The notes under the pieces: generated by a model | Databases searched by the model: none | The model's input: the letters and a program-made list of their open reading frames with translations, nothing else | Told to the model about the DNA's origin: nothing | Source of the DNA: Deltaproteobacteria bacterium | Lineage (GTDB): Bacteria; Myxococcota_A; UBA9042; DTJE01 | Assembly (NCBI GenBank): GCA_016784945.1 | Contig: JADHTP010000001.1 | Coordinates: 1 to 46,426, forward strand | Direction of reading: 5' to 3' | DNA: 46,426 nucleotides | Shown: one piece after another, positions 33,690 through 41,795 of the stretch | Position numbering within the stretch: position 1 is the stretch's first letter | Layout: each line of letters opens with the position of its first letter | Made by a program: the position numbers and the translations under genes

Positions 33690-33720
33690 CATCGGGCCCT
33701 TCGGTCTGGTGGAGGAAGAT

Positions 33721-34425
33721 ATGCCCCCGGGACCTGAAACCATCTATGGAATCAACGTGTTCGAACAGGTGATCCAGTCCCGGGGAATGGTCCTCGCGGT
33801 GCTGGTCCTTCTCATCGGACTGTCCGTGTTCTCGTGGTTTGTCATCGGCTACAAATGGCTGCTCTTCCGCCGGATCAGGAAGGATACCGAGCGGTTCTTC
33901 GACATCTTCTGGCGCTCCGAGACCCTGGATGCCGTGGAGAGCGCCAGTGAAGGCCTGCCCCGGTGCCCGACAGCCCGCCTCTTCCACGCCGCCTATACCG
34001 AGTTGAACCGGTTCAAGGGCACGGGCAAGGAGGACAGCGACGGGAGCACGCACCTGGGCGGCGGGTTCGAGAACATCGAGCGGGCCCTGAGGCGGGCGGT
34101 TCAGGACGAGATATCCCACCTCGAGCACCTGGTCGGATTCCTGGCGACCACGGGCTCGGCCGCCCCCTTCATCGGGCTCTTCGGCACGGTCTGGGGCATC
34201 ATGAACGCCTTCGCCTACATCCACCCCGATCGGCCCATCCTGGAGACGGTGACACCCCACATCGCGCAGGCCCTGGTGGCCACGGCCATCGGGCTGCTGG
34301 CGGCCATTCCCGCCGTGATGGCGTACAACTATTTCACCGGGCGGATCAGGAACTTCACCGTGGAGATGGACAACTTCTCCATCGATTTCCTGAATATCCT
34401 CAAGCGACACTTCTTCAAGGACTGA
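33721..34425 (+). CDS. tolQ: TolQ/ExbB-family proton channel subunit
   Basis: A 234-residue inner-membrane protein with three helices: near residues 20-45, and the conserved pair around GFLATTGSAAPFIGLFGTVW and ALVATAIGLLAAIPAVMAYN. It conducts protons with TolR to drive TolA/TonB. Followed by tolR-tolA-tolB, so TolQ is preferred over ExbB. The ATG at 33721 has GGAGG 5 nt upstream. Confidence 0.93.
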   Translation: MPPGPETIYGINVFEQVIQSRGMVLAVLVLLIGLSVFSWFVIGYKWLLFRRIRKDTERFFDIFWRSETLDAVESASEGLPRCPTARLFHAAYTELNRFKGTGKEDSDGSTHLGGGFENIERALRRAVQDEISHLEHLVGFLATTGSAAPFIGLFGTVWGIMNAFAYIHPDRPILETVTPHIAQALVATAIGLLAAIPAVMAYNYFTGRIRNFTVEMDNFSIDFLNILKRHFFKD

Positions 34426-34427
34426 GC

Positions 34428-35012
34428 ATGCAGGGGCCCGGAAACAGAGGCGCCATGCTGTCCGAGATCAACGTGACGCCCCTGGTGGACGTCATGCTGG
34501 TCCTGTTGATCATCTTCATGATCTCGTCTTCCATCGAAACACTGCAGGTGCAGCAGGAAAAACAGCGAATCGAGAAGGAATTCGAAATCGACGACATGCC
34601 GGATCAGAAGGTGCCGGTCAACCTTCCCAAGACCAATGCCGAGCCGGTGAACCTGGCCGAGGACAGGAAACTGGTGATGACCATCAACGAGCGGGCCGAG
34701 TTCTTCATCGGGCCCACGAAGATCCTCTCGTGCCTGGACCTGGCGCCCCGTCTGGACAAGGTACTGGGGACACGCCGCTCGGCCTGGGGACCCAACGAGG
34801 ACAAGGCCTTCAAGCTCTGCCTCGATGCCCTGGAAGCCAAACTGTCGAAGAACGCCAAGCTCAAGGCCGACAAGGAGATGTATCTGAGGGCCGACGAAGG
34901 CATTCCCTATGGCATGGTCCTCAAGGTGATGGCCCGGATCCGGGCGTCGGGCGTGGCCAAGTTCGGGCTGGTGGCGGAGCCCGAAGAGGCCCCGAAAGGG
35001 GCGGCGCAGTGA
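34428..35012 (+). CDS. tolR: TolR/ExbD-family protein
   Basis: A 194-residue TolR, longer than the E. coli protein (142 aa). A short cytosolic N-terminus (MLSEINVTPLVDVM) carries the conserved Asp in the single membrane helix, followed by a periplasmic domain that ends LKVMARIRASGVAKFGLVAE. The extra length is a Lys-rich periplasmic segment around residues 45-130. Starts 2 nt after tolQ; overlaps the next gene as GTGA. Confidence 0.92.
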   Translation: MQGPGNRGAMLSEINVTPLVDVMLVLLIIFMISSSIETLQVQQEKQRIEKEFEIDDMPDQKVPVNLPKTNAEPVNLAEDRKLVMTINERAEFFIGPTKILSCLDLAPRLDKVLGTRRSAWGPNEDKAFKLCLDALEAKLSKNAKLKADKEMYLRADEGIPYGMVLKVMARIRASGVAKFGLVAEPEEAPKGAAQ

Positions 35013-35905
35013 CCGATGCTCTTCTACAGACCCCCGGCAGGGACTTGGGCGGCGGTTGGGCGCTGTGGTTCGGCGGGACCGTGACCCTGGGCGTTCACGG
35101 GATCATCGTCACGGTGCTGGCCACGGCCACGGGCGCGGCGGACCTGGATGCCGTGACCTTTCCAGTGAGCCGCCGCCTGTGCGACGACATCCGCTGCGCC
35201 GAAAAGGCCCGCACGGACCGTCGACGGGGCCTGGACGAGGAAGCGGTGGACGTGGGAATCATCGAAGCCACGGTGATCCCCCGACTCGGTCTGGCGGAAC
35301 CCAAGGCTCGCAAGCTCCCCAAGCTGATCAAGTACGAACAGCCTGAAAAGATCGAGGAGGCCGTCAACGTCATCAGGGACAATCCCATCGTCAAGAAAAT
35401 CAAGCACAAGGACGTGAAGCCCAAGAAGGCGGAACTGGACCGCCGGCGCAAGAAGAAGTCCCTGGTGGCCATCCTGGGCTCGCCCGAAGACGACGACCCG
35501 CGCAAGCGAGCCACCTCCCTGGACCGAATCATCGGGTCAAAGTCAGGGATCGTCACCGGGGTGGGAACGGACAAGATCGAAGGCAACGTCTATGCCGGCA
35601 AGGTGGCGGGCGCCATCCACCAGCGGTTCACCGTGCCCCCGTTCCTGGGCGAGTCCGAATTGAAGAAACTTCGCATGAGGATCCGCATCACGCGGATGAA
35701 CGAGGGCGGACAGATCGTCAAATACAAGGTCATGAGGAAGTCCCGCACCCGGGCGTTCGACGAGGCGGCCATAAGGGCCATTCGTCAGTTCATGCCCAGT
35801 GAAGGCGGGGTGGCGCACCTGCCGGCCCCCGATGCCAGGACCCTCAAGTACATCAACGCCCGGGGCATGGTGGTGGACCTGGACGGGGCCCTGTTCCGGA
35901 AGTGA
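35009..35905 (+). CDS. TolA/TonB-like energy transducer
   Basis: A 298-residue protein with one N-terminal membrane helix (WALWFGGTVTLGVHGIIVTV), a long charged linker rich in Lys/Arg/Glu, and a C-terminal TonB/TolA-type domain (RMRIRITRMNEGGQIVKYKV ... FDEAAIRAIRQF). It should reach across the periplasm and couple the TolQ-TolR motor to the outer membrane. The start is GTG at 35009, overlapping the tolR stop. Confidence 0.85.
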   Translation: MTDALLQTPGRDLGGGWALWFGGTVTLGVHGIIVTVLATATGAADLDAVTFPVSRRLCDDIRCAEKARTDRRRGLDEEAVDVGIIEATVIPRLGLAEPKARKLPKLIKYEQPEKIEEAVNVIRDNPIVKKIKHKDVKPKKAELDRRRKKKSLVAILGSPEDDDPRKRATSLDRIIGSKSGIVTGVGTDKIEGNVYAGKVAGAIHQRFTVPPFLGESELKKLRMRIRITRMNEGGQIVKYKVMRKSRTRAFDEAAIRAIRQFMPSEGGVAHLPAPDARTLKYINARGMVVDLDGALFRK

Positions 35906-35972
35906 TCGGGGGACTTGGGACATCAACGCAACGTCATCAGTCACGGGCCGAGGGGTCCTGTTCCAGGCCCTG

Positions 35973-37334
35973 GTGGTGCTCCTGCTCACGGCCCTTGCCC
36001 TAACAGCCATGGCCCGTGGCGGGGACCGCACCAGGCCCGTTCCCGACGACCCGAGATGCGGACGTTTCGGTTATGCCCGGAGCGTTCCCATGCCTCTCAT
36101 TCCCGTCGCCTGGCCCCTGATCCAGGACCTCAGCCGGCACGGAGAACTGGAAGGGGTGACCGAAAGGCTCTCCCGGGCCATCGCCAATGACCTGGGTCTC
36201 TCCGGCGTCTTCCTGATCCGCTCCCGCGAGTCCCGCCCCACGTCATCCATGATCACCTGGAACTCGGCGCTGGCCTTCGACTACCTGGGATGGCGACAGG
36301 CCAGGGCCTGGATGGTGGTGGTGGGCGAGGTCGCACCGAACGGTGATGGCAACCTGCGGGTCCGGCTGGATGGGTACCTGACCGAAGAAGCCGACATCCT
36401 CGGGATCGGAAACGCTGAAAAAGTGCTTTCCCCGGCAAACGTGGAGGACTTCGGTCACCAGTATGTCAACGCTCTGCTCCAGTGCATCACGGGACTGTCG
36501 GGCACCTTTGGCAGCCGGATCACCTATTCCCACCGGCCCCGCGCCGGTGCGGCCAAGGAAATCTTCTTCGTGGAGTTCGGGTCCACCGATCCGGTCCAGG
36601 TGAGCCGGGACGGGTCCGTGGCCATGCTGCCCGCCTGGGCCCCCGGTGGGGGTATCGCCTTCACCGGTTTCCAGGAGGGCAACCCTGACGTGTACCTGGC
36701 CGACTGCCCCGGATGCCCCCAAGGGGGGGTCCGGCAACTGTCCGCCCGACAGGGGATGAACTCGGGCATCGCGTTTTCCCCCAGGGGTGGTCTGGCGGCC
36801 CTCACCATGGCGCCAGACGGCAACCCGGACATCTACCTTATCGACGGGAAGACGGGGGACGCCATGGCGCGCCTGACCACCTCGGGGTCCATCGACACGA
36901 GCCCGGCCTGGTCACCGGACGGCCGGCGGATCGCCTTCGTTTCCGACCGTCGCGGGAGCCCCCAGATCTGGGTCATGAACTCCGATGGCACGGAGCAGCG
37001 GCCACTGCCCCTGTCCGGCAGTTACAACACCAGTCCGGACTGGTCCCCCGACGGCGCGGAGATCGTCTACCAGTGCCGGGTGGGCGGCAGACGCTTTACA
37101 ATAAAGGTCTACAATCTCCTGACCGGCGCGGTGAGAGTCCTCACGAGGGGCGCGAGCAGCGAGGAACCGTCCTGGTCACCGGACGCGCGAATGATCGTGT
37201 ACACGCACCAGGCCCGGGGTCCCAAGGAACTCTGGATGATGACCCGGGACGGAACCGGGGCCCGACCCCTCCTCGACGGCCCCGGGGAGTATTTCACGCC
37301 GGCCTGGGAGCGACCCTTCTCCGGGAACCGCTGA
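35973..37334 (+). CDS. tolB: TolB-like periplasmic beta-propeller
   Basis: A TolB: a signal peptide (LLLTALALTAMARG), an N-terminal alpha/beta domain with IANDLGLSGVFLI and AFDYLGWRQA, then propeller repeats of the WD40/PD40 type such as DTSPAWSPDGRRIAFVSDRR, NTSPDWSPDGAEIVYQ and EEPSWSPDARMIVYTH. It interacts with TolA and Pal in outer-membrane constriction. The 5' end is unclear: the first in-frame GTG codon that gives a signal peptide is 35973 (AGG 5 nt before). An ATC at 35922 behind GGGGGA would give a better n-region, and no normal start lies further upstream in frame. No Pal gene follows; a different cluster begins instead. Confidence 0.88.
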   Translation: MVLLLTALALTAMARGGDRTRPVPDDPRCGRFGYARSVPMPLIPVAWPLIQDLSRHGELEGVTERLSRAIANDLGLSGVFLIRSRESRPTSSMITWNSALAFDYLGWRQARAWMVVVGEVAPNGDGNLRVRLDGYLTEEADILGIGNAEKVLSPANVEDFGHQYVNALLQCITGLSGTFGSRITYSHRPRAGAAKEIFFVEFGSTDPVQVSRDGSVAMLPAWAPGGGIAFTGFQEGNPDVYLADCPGCPQGGVRQLSARQGMNSGIAFSPRGGLAALTMAPDGNPDIYLIDGKTGDAMARLTTSGSIDTSPAWSPDGRRIAFVSDRRGSPQIWVMNSDGTEQRPLPLSGSYNTSPDWSPDGAEIVYQCRVGGRRFTIKVYNLLTGAVRVLTRGASSEEPSWSPDARMIVYTHQARGPKELWMMTRDGTGARPLLDGPGEYFTPAWERPFSGNR

Positions 37335-37346
37335 GGGAGGCCGACG

Positions 37347-38693
37347 GTGCGCCTGAAATGGCCCGATATCCTGAAACACGACGCAACCGGGAAGGCACAG
37401 CCCCTTTGGGTGCGGGCCGTGGTGGTGTCCGTATGGGCCCTGTGCGCCTCCCAGGTTCTGTGGACCGCCCGACGGTTCCTCGTGGAGGACCTCTGGCGAC
37501 CCGATCCCGGGGCCGATATCCTGGTGATGGCCGCGTTGGCCGCGGGATGCGCCCTGGCCCTGGCTTCAAGGAAACGGGCCGCCGCGGAACTGGCCGGTTG
37601 GGCGGCCCTGTCCGAAGTGGTCCTGGTGGACTGGACCCAGGGCGCCCGGCTCTGGTCCCGGGTGCCCGAGGCCGTCGGATGGCTGCTGGCGGCGGTCCTT
37701 CTCCTGCTGGCCGGCAAACGGATTTTCGTCAGAAAGGCCCCCCGGGTGCGGAACACTCTGGGGGACCTGGCAGGGGCATTGCGGGCGACACTCGCCCTCT
37801 TCCTGGTCCTCGATCTCGCCGCCGCCGCGTGGATCCACGGTAACAACCCGCGGGCCATGATCACCACGGAGCCACCCCCGACCATGACCACCGTGCAAGT
37901 GGAAGGCCTGCCCACGGTCGCCACCCTGGGCAGTTCACCGGCCAACTACGAACGGGATTTCCAGAAACCCTTCAGCCTGATCCTGGCCCATCGCTTCCAG
38001 GGCCGTCTCAACTTCGTAAGTTCCGGGGAAGGCGGCGTGAATTCGGACAAGCTGGTGGCCATGGCCCGCCGACTGGTGGACTCGGACCAACGGCCCGATG
38101 GCTTTCTGGTCTACGCCGGGCACGAGGATTTCGACGACTATGCCGGCCTCAAGTTCCTGGTGGACCTGGACCCCGTGGGGCGTTCCGAGGCGACCCGGGC
38201 CGCAGTGGCCTGGGTGCTCCGCCATTCGGCCCTTGTCAGATTGAGCCTCTTCCACCTGTGGATGTGGAACTTCGACTTCTTCGCCGCGCCCGCCGGGGAG
38301 CGGGCCCGGGCCGTATTCCCCCACATGCGGGACAACCTGGAGGCCATACTGGGACTCGCCGCGGACCACGGGATACGGGTTTTCGTGGTCACGCTCCACG
38401 CCGACTGGTCCCTCACGCCCCTGGGGCATCGCGAATACGTGGGACTGTTGAACGACTGGTACCGATCCCTTCTCGCACGGTACCCCCACGTGTCCCTGGT
38501 GGACTTCGAACAGGCCGCCCGGACGCGTTATCCCGACGGGCCGCTGGCCGATTGCGAACCCTTTGAAACCCCACTGCCCGGCAGGGACGGTTGCACCAAC
38601 GCCTTCCACATGAGTTCCGTGGGACACACCCTGATCGCCGACCTCGTGGAACCCGTCCTCGACCATTGGGTGGAGTCCAGGCAGTCGCCATGA
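37347..38693 (+). CDS. Membrane-anchored SGNH/GDSL-like hydrolase
   Basis: A 448-residue protein with about four N-terminal helices (residues 20-165) and a C-terminal SGNH-like domain. Block I is TLGSSPANYE (Ser in place of GDS), and block V is NAFHMSSVGHTLIAD with the conserved His; the block III position reads YAGHEDFDD. Such fusions accompany NodU carbamoyltransferases with SxtJ and DUF5989 proteins. The start is GTG 37347 with GGGAGG 6 nt upstream. It could be an esterase or acyltransferase acting on the cluster product, formally filling the LuxD position, but that is inference. Confidence 0.72.
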   Translation: MRLKWPDILKHDATGKAQPLWVRAVVVSVWALCASQVLWTARRFLVEDLWRPDPGADILVMAALAAGCALALASRKRAAAELAGWAALSEVVLVDWTQGARLWSRVPEAVGWLLAAVLLLLAGKRIFVRKAPRVRNTLGDLAGALRATLALFLVLDLAAAAWIHGNNPRAMITTEPPPTMTTVQVEGLPTVATLGSSPANYERDFQKPFSLILAHRFQGRLNFVSSGEGGVNSDKLVAMARRLVDSDQRPDGFLVYAGHEDFDDYAGLKFLVDLDPVGRSEATRAAVAWVLRHSALVRLSLFHLWMWNFDFFAAPAGERARAVFPHMRDNLEAILGLAADHGIRVFVVTLHADWSLTPLGHREYVGLLNDWYRSLLARYPHVSLVDFEQAARTRYPDGPLADCEPFETPLPGRDGCTNAFHMSSVGHTLIADLVEPVLDHWVESRQSP

Positions 38694-38719
38694 GAAGGTC
38701 TGTGCCCGGGCTGGGCAAT

Positions 38720-38748
38720 CCGGGTTAAGATGTCCCGGTGATTTTTTT
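38720..38748 (+). terminator. Hairpin followed by a run of seven T
   Basis: CCGGG (38720-38724), a 9-nt loop, CCCGG (38734-38738), then three bases and T7 (38742-38748). In such GC-rich DNA a T7 run stands out. The stem is only 5 bp and lies just before the DUF5989 gene, so it may be a weak terminator or attenuator dividing the SGNH gene from the rest. Confidence 0.4.
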
Positions 38749-38759
38749 GGGAGGCGGCG

Positions 38760-38921
38760 GTGGGCCGACGGCTCGATCTGGTCAGGGACCTGGGACGCAT
38801 GGTGTGGCGCCGCAAGCTCTGGATCATGGTCCCTTTCCTGTCGTTCCTGCTGTTCGGCATGTTCCTCCTGGTGGTGGTGGAGTCCCCCGCACTCCTCCCC
38901 TTCTTCTATGCCATTTTCTGA
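38760..38921 (+). CDS. DUF5989-type mini membrane protein (53 aa)
   Basis: GTG start with GGGAGG 5 nt upstream. The 53 residues comprise a basic N-terminus with MVWRRKLW, one hydrophobic helix (VPFLSFLLFGMFLLVVV) and ESPALLPFFYAIF. The pattern 'basic, helix, SxALxPFxYxxF' is that of DUF5989, short proteins next to carbamoyltransferase genes and SxtJ-like proteins. Below the usual gene-size cut-off and easily missed. Function unknown. Confidence 0.85.
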   Translation: MGRRLDLVRDLGRMVWRRKLWIMVPFLSFLLFGMFLLVVVESPALLPFFYAIF

Positions 38922-38934
38922 AGGCAGGTGACCC

Positions 38935-39717
38935 TTGGCGTCGGACGGAACGCTCGACACAGCCGTTGTTCTCTTTTCCGGCGGTCCCCGCTCCACCCTG
39001 GCGGCCATCCGTACGGGCCTGCGCTTTCAACGGGTTCACCTGGTCACCATGACGCACAAGGGGTATTCGGGCTCCACGCACCTGGCTGCCCAGGCCCAGG
39101 GGATCGCCCGCTTCTTTGGCGACCCGGACCGTTTCGTCCACCGGCGAGTCCCCGTGGACCGCCTCGTGAGACTGGTGACCAACGGTCATCGGTGGCGGAA
39201 TCTGAAACGACACGGACTGCTGTCCCTGGCGCCCTGCGGCCTGTGTCGACTGGCGGTCCACTGGCGCGCCCTGGTCTACTGCCTGGACAACGGCATCGGA
39301 CACCTGGCTGACGGCCTGGTTCCCGGGGTGGGCACGCGTCCCGGCGGCTATGGCCCCATCGGCCTTGACCGGCTGCGCGAGGTACACGGGGATTTCGGTG
39401 TCCATTACGAAACGCCCCTTTACGACCTGGGTGTTCAGGCCGAAAAGGAACTGGAAAGACTGCGTTTTACCGGTGCGCCGGGGGAAGGAACCGGGACCGG
39501 CGGCCACCACGGGTTCTGCAAACTGGAGAAACTGGATGCCCTGTTCAGGCGCGCCTGCATCGGCTATCAGCGTCTCGATCGCATGGAAAGCCGGATGACA
39601 GCCGTGGTGGACGACGGTCTGGCCCGCATCCGGGACTGGACCAGGGAATACGCGGAGTCCGGCGCACGGTCCCGACTCGCGGCCTGCCTCGACCAGGGGG
39701 GGCCATGGGCACCATGA
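38935..39717 (+). CDS. PP-loop (N-type ATP pyrophosphatase fold) protein
   Basis: A 260-residue cytosolic protein. AVVLFSGGPRSTLAAI is the PP-loop (canonical SGGxDS), with Arg where Asp is usual. CGLCRLAVHWRALVY and NGIGHLADG match the CxxC-and-helix part of QueC/ThiI-like enzymes, which adenylate a carbonyl oxygen before attack by N or S. It is placed between the DUF5989 and SxtJ-like genes. The start is TTG 38935 with AGG about 6 nt upstream. Substrate unknown; the changed PP-loop may alter or abolish catalysis. Confidence 0.65.
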   Translation: MASDGTLDTAVVLFSGGPRSTLAAIRTGLRFQRVHLVTMTHKGYSGSTHLAAQAQGIARFFGDPDRFVHRRVPVDRLVRLVTNGHRWRNLKRHGLLSLAPCGLCRLAVHWRALVYCLDNGIGHLADGLVPGVGTRPGGYGPIGLDRLREVHGDFGVHYETPLYDLGVQAEKELERLRFTGAPGEGTGTGGHHGFCKLEKLDALFRRACIGYQRLDRMESRMTAVVDDGLARIRDWTREYAESGARSRLAACLDQGGPWAP

Positions 39718-40043
39718 GGACCGGCGCATACAGGGGGTGGGCTACGGCCGTCTGCCTTGTGGCGGTGATGCTGCCCTTTGGTCCACGGCTCGTCCTGTCC
39801 AGGGTCCTGGGCTTTCTGTCGAATCCATCTTCAGCCCGTTCTTCGCCCCTGTTCCAGCGCCACATGCGGCTGTGGAACCGGGTGGTGCTGGGCTTCGTGT
39901 TCGTTCTGGGCTTCCCCCTGGCGCGGATCTTCTATCCACTCTGGTCCCGATCACGCCTGTCCCCGGGACCGGGCGCCCATAGCTACTGGATCCGGCGCCC
40001 ACCGCCGGAGGAGTTCGAAAAAGGGATCAAGGACCCGTTCTGA
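39705..40043 (+). CDS. SxtJ-like mini membrane protein
   Basis: 112 residues: two hydrophobic helices (about 10-40 and 58-80) and a soluble tail ending SYWIRRPPPEEF. The SYWxxRxPP tail is typical of SxtJ proteins, which lie next to carbamoyltransferases. It overlaps the PP-loop gene by 13 nt. ATG 39705 follows a G7 run that serves as ribosome site; ATG 39714 (an ATGA overlap) is an alternative. Confidence 0.75.
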   Translation: MGTMRTGAYRGWATAVCLVAVMLPFGPRLVLSRVLGFLSNPSSARSSPLFQRHMRLWNRVVLGFVFVLGFPLARIFYPLWSRSRLSPGPGAHSYWIRRPPPEEFEKGIKDPF

Positions 40044-40052
40044 GGTGACCGT

Positions 40053-41795
40053 GTGAACGTCCTGGGGCTCTCGTTCATGTACCACGACTCAGCCGCCTGC
40101 CTGCTGAAGGACGGCATCGTGGTGGCCGCGGCCGCAGAGGAACGATTCTCCCGCAAGAAGCACTCCCTGGATTTCCCCACCGGCGCCATCCGGTCGTGCC
40201 TATCCCTGGGCGATGTCCCCGTGGACGCCCTGGATGCCGTGGTGTTCTACGAAAAGCCTCTGCTCAAGTTCGAGCGCATCGTGACCATGAACTCGGGCGC
40301 CTTTCCCCGTGGCTTCGCCCTGTTCGCCGATGCCATGCCCCTGTGGCTCAAATACAAGCTGTTCATCCGAGAGATGATCCGCACCAACCTGGGGTATGGG
40401 GGCGACGTGTTCTTCGCCGACCACCACTATGCCCACGCATCCAGCGCGTTCTTCCCATCGGGCTTCGACGAGGCGGCCGTCCTGACCATGGACGGCGTGG
40501 GCGAGTGGGCCACCATGACCCGGGGACGGGGGGAGGGCAACCGGATCCACCTGACCCACGAACTCCGATACCCCCACAGCCTGGGGCTGCTGTACAGCAC
40601 CGTGACCGCCTTCCTGGGATTCAGGGTGAACAGCGGCGAAGGCAAGGTCATGGGCCTGTCGTCCTACGGGAATCCGACCTTCCGGGACCGACTGCTGGAC
40701 AGGGTGATCGACCTGCGGGACGACGGAAGCTTCCGCCTCAACCTGGACTATTTCTCGTTCCACCGGGACCTGGTGATGTACAGCCCCCGTTTCGTGGACG
40801 AGTTCGGCGAGCCCCGCAAGCCCGAATCGGACATCACGGCCCGGGACGAGGACCTGGCCTGCTCCCTCCAGGACGTGGTCAACACCGCGTGTCTCAATGC
40901 CGCCGCCCACGTGGGTCGTGAAACCGGTTCCCGGCGCCTCTGCATCGCCGGCGGCGTGGGCCTGAACAGCGTGGCCAACGGGCGGATCCTGGAAGAGGGG
41001 GACTTCGACGAGGTCTTCATCCAGCCCGCCTCCGGCGACGACGGCGGGGCCATCGGGAGTGCGCTGTTCTACTATCACCAGGTGCTCGGGAACCCCCGCC
41101 GGTGGCACATGGAACACGCCTTCCTGGGTTCCGCCGACGACCCCGACGAGGTTCAGCGGTTTCTGGATGCCAGGGGAATGCCCTACCGCCGGTTCGAACG
41201 GACAGAGGATCTCGTGGAACGGGCGGCCTCGGACCTGGCCCGAGGACGGATCGTGGGGTGGTGCCGGGGAAGGATGGAGTATGGCCCCCGGGCCCTGGGC
41301 AATCGGTCCATCCTGGCCAGCCCCACCATCGACGGAATGCAGGACGTGATGAACGAGCGGGTCAAGCACCGCGAGTCGTTTCGGCCCTTTGCGCCCGCCG
41401 TGCTGCTGGAACGGGTGGGGGAATTCTTCGACCCGCCCTTCGGAAGCCCATTCATGCTGCTCGTGGCTCGCACACGGCCCGACAAGAAAGACGTCCTGGG
41501 CGCCGTCACCCACGTGGACGGGACGGCGCGCCTCCAGACCGTGGACAAAACACACAATCCCCGTTTCCACGACCTGATCGCACGTTTCGGTGAAACGACC
41601 GGGGTCCCCGTGCTCCTGAACACCTCCTTCAACATCCGCGGGGAACCCATCGTCCGTGACTGCGGCGACGCCCTGACCTGTTTCCTGAACACGGGCATTG
41701 ACTGCCTGGCCCTGGAGGACTGTTACCTCGTCAAGGAAGAGGACCCCGGCGACGGGAAGACCCGGCGACTGCTGCCGCCCCTGGAGTGGGAATGA
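40053..41795 (+). CDS. NodU/CmcH-family carbamoyltransferase
   Basis: A 580-residue O- or N-carbamoyltransferase that uses carbamoyl phosphate and ATP via carbamoyl adenylate. The Kae1-like N-terminal domain has FADHHYAHASSAFFPSG (metal/nucleotide His) and LTMDGVGEW; the C-terminal YrdC-like part has GRMEYGPRALGNRSIL and NTSFNIRGEPIV, both strongly conserved in NodU. GTG 40053 has GAGGTG 5 nt upstream. The acceptor is unknown. The gene ends in an ATGA overlap with the aminotransferase, so translation is coupled. Confidence 0.94.
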   Translation: MNVLGLSFMYHDSAACLLKDGIVVAAAAEERFSRKKHSLDFPTGAIRSCLSLGDVPVDALDAVVFYEKPLLKFERIVTMNSGAFPRGFALFADAMPLWLKYKLFIREMIRTNLGYGGDVFFADHHYAHASSAFFPSGFDEAAVLTMDGVGEWATMTRGRGEGNRIHLTHELRYPHSLGLLYSTVTAFLGFRVNSGEGKVMGLSSYGNPTFRDRLLDRVIDLRDDGSFRLNLDYFSFHRDLVMYSPRFVDEFGEPRKPESDITARDEDLACSLQDVVNTACLNAAAHVGRETGSRRLCIAGGVGLNSVANGRILEEGDFDEVFIQPASGDDGGAIGSALFYYHQVLGNPRRWHMEHAFLGSADDPDEVQRFLDARGMPYRRFERTEDLVERAASDLARGRIVGWCRGRMEYGPRALGNRSILASPTIDGMQDVMNERVKHRESFRPFAPAVLLERVGEFFDPPFGSPFMLLVARTRPDKKDVLGAVTHVDGTARLQTVDKTHNPRFHDLIARFGETTGVPVLLNTSFNIRGEPIVRDCGDALTCFLNTGIDCLALEDCYLVKEEDPGDGKTRRLLPPLEWE

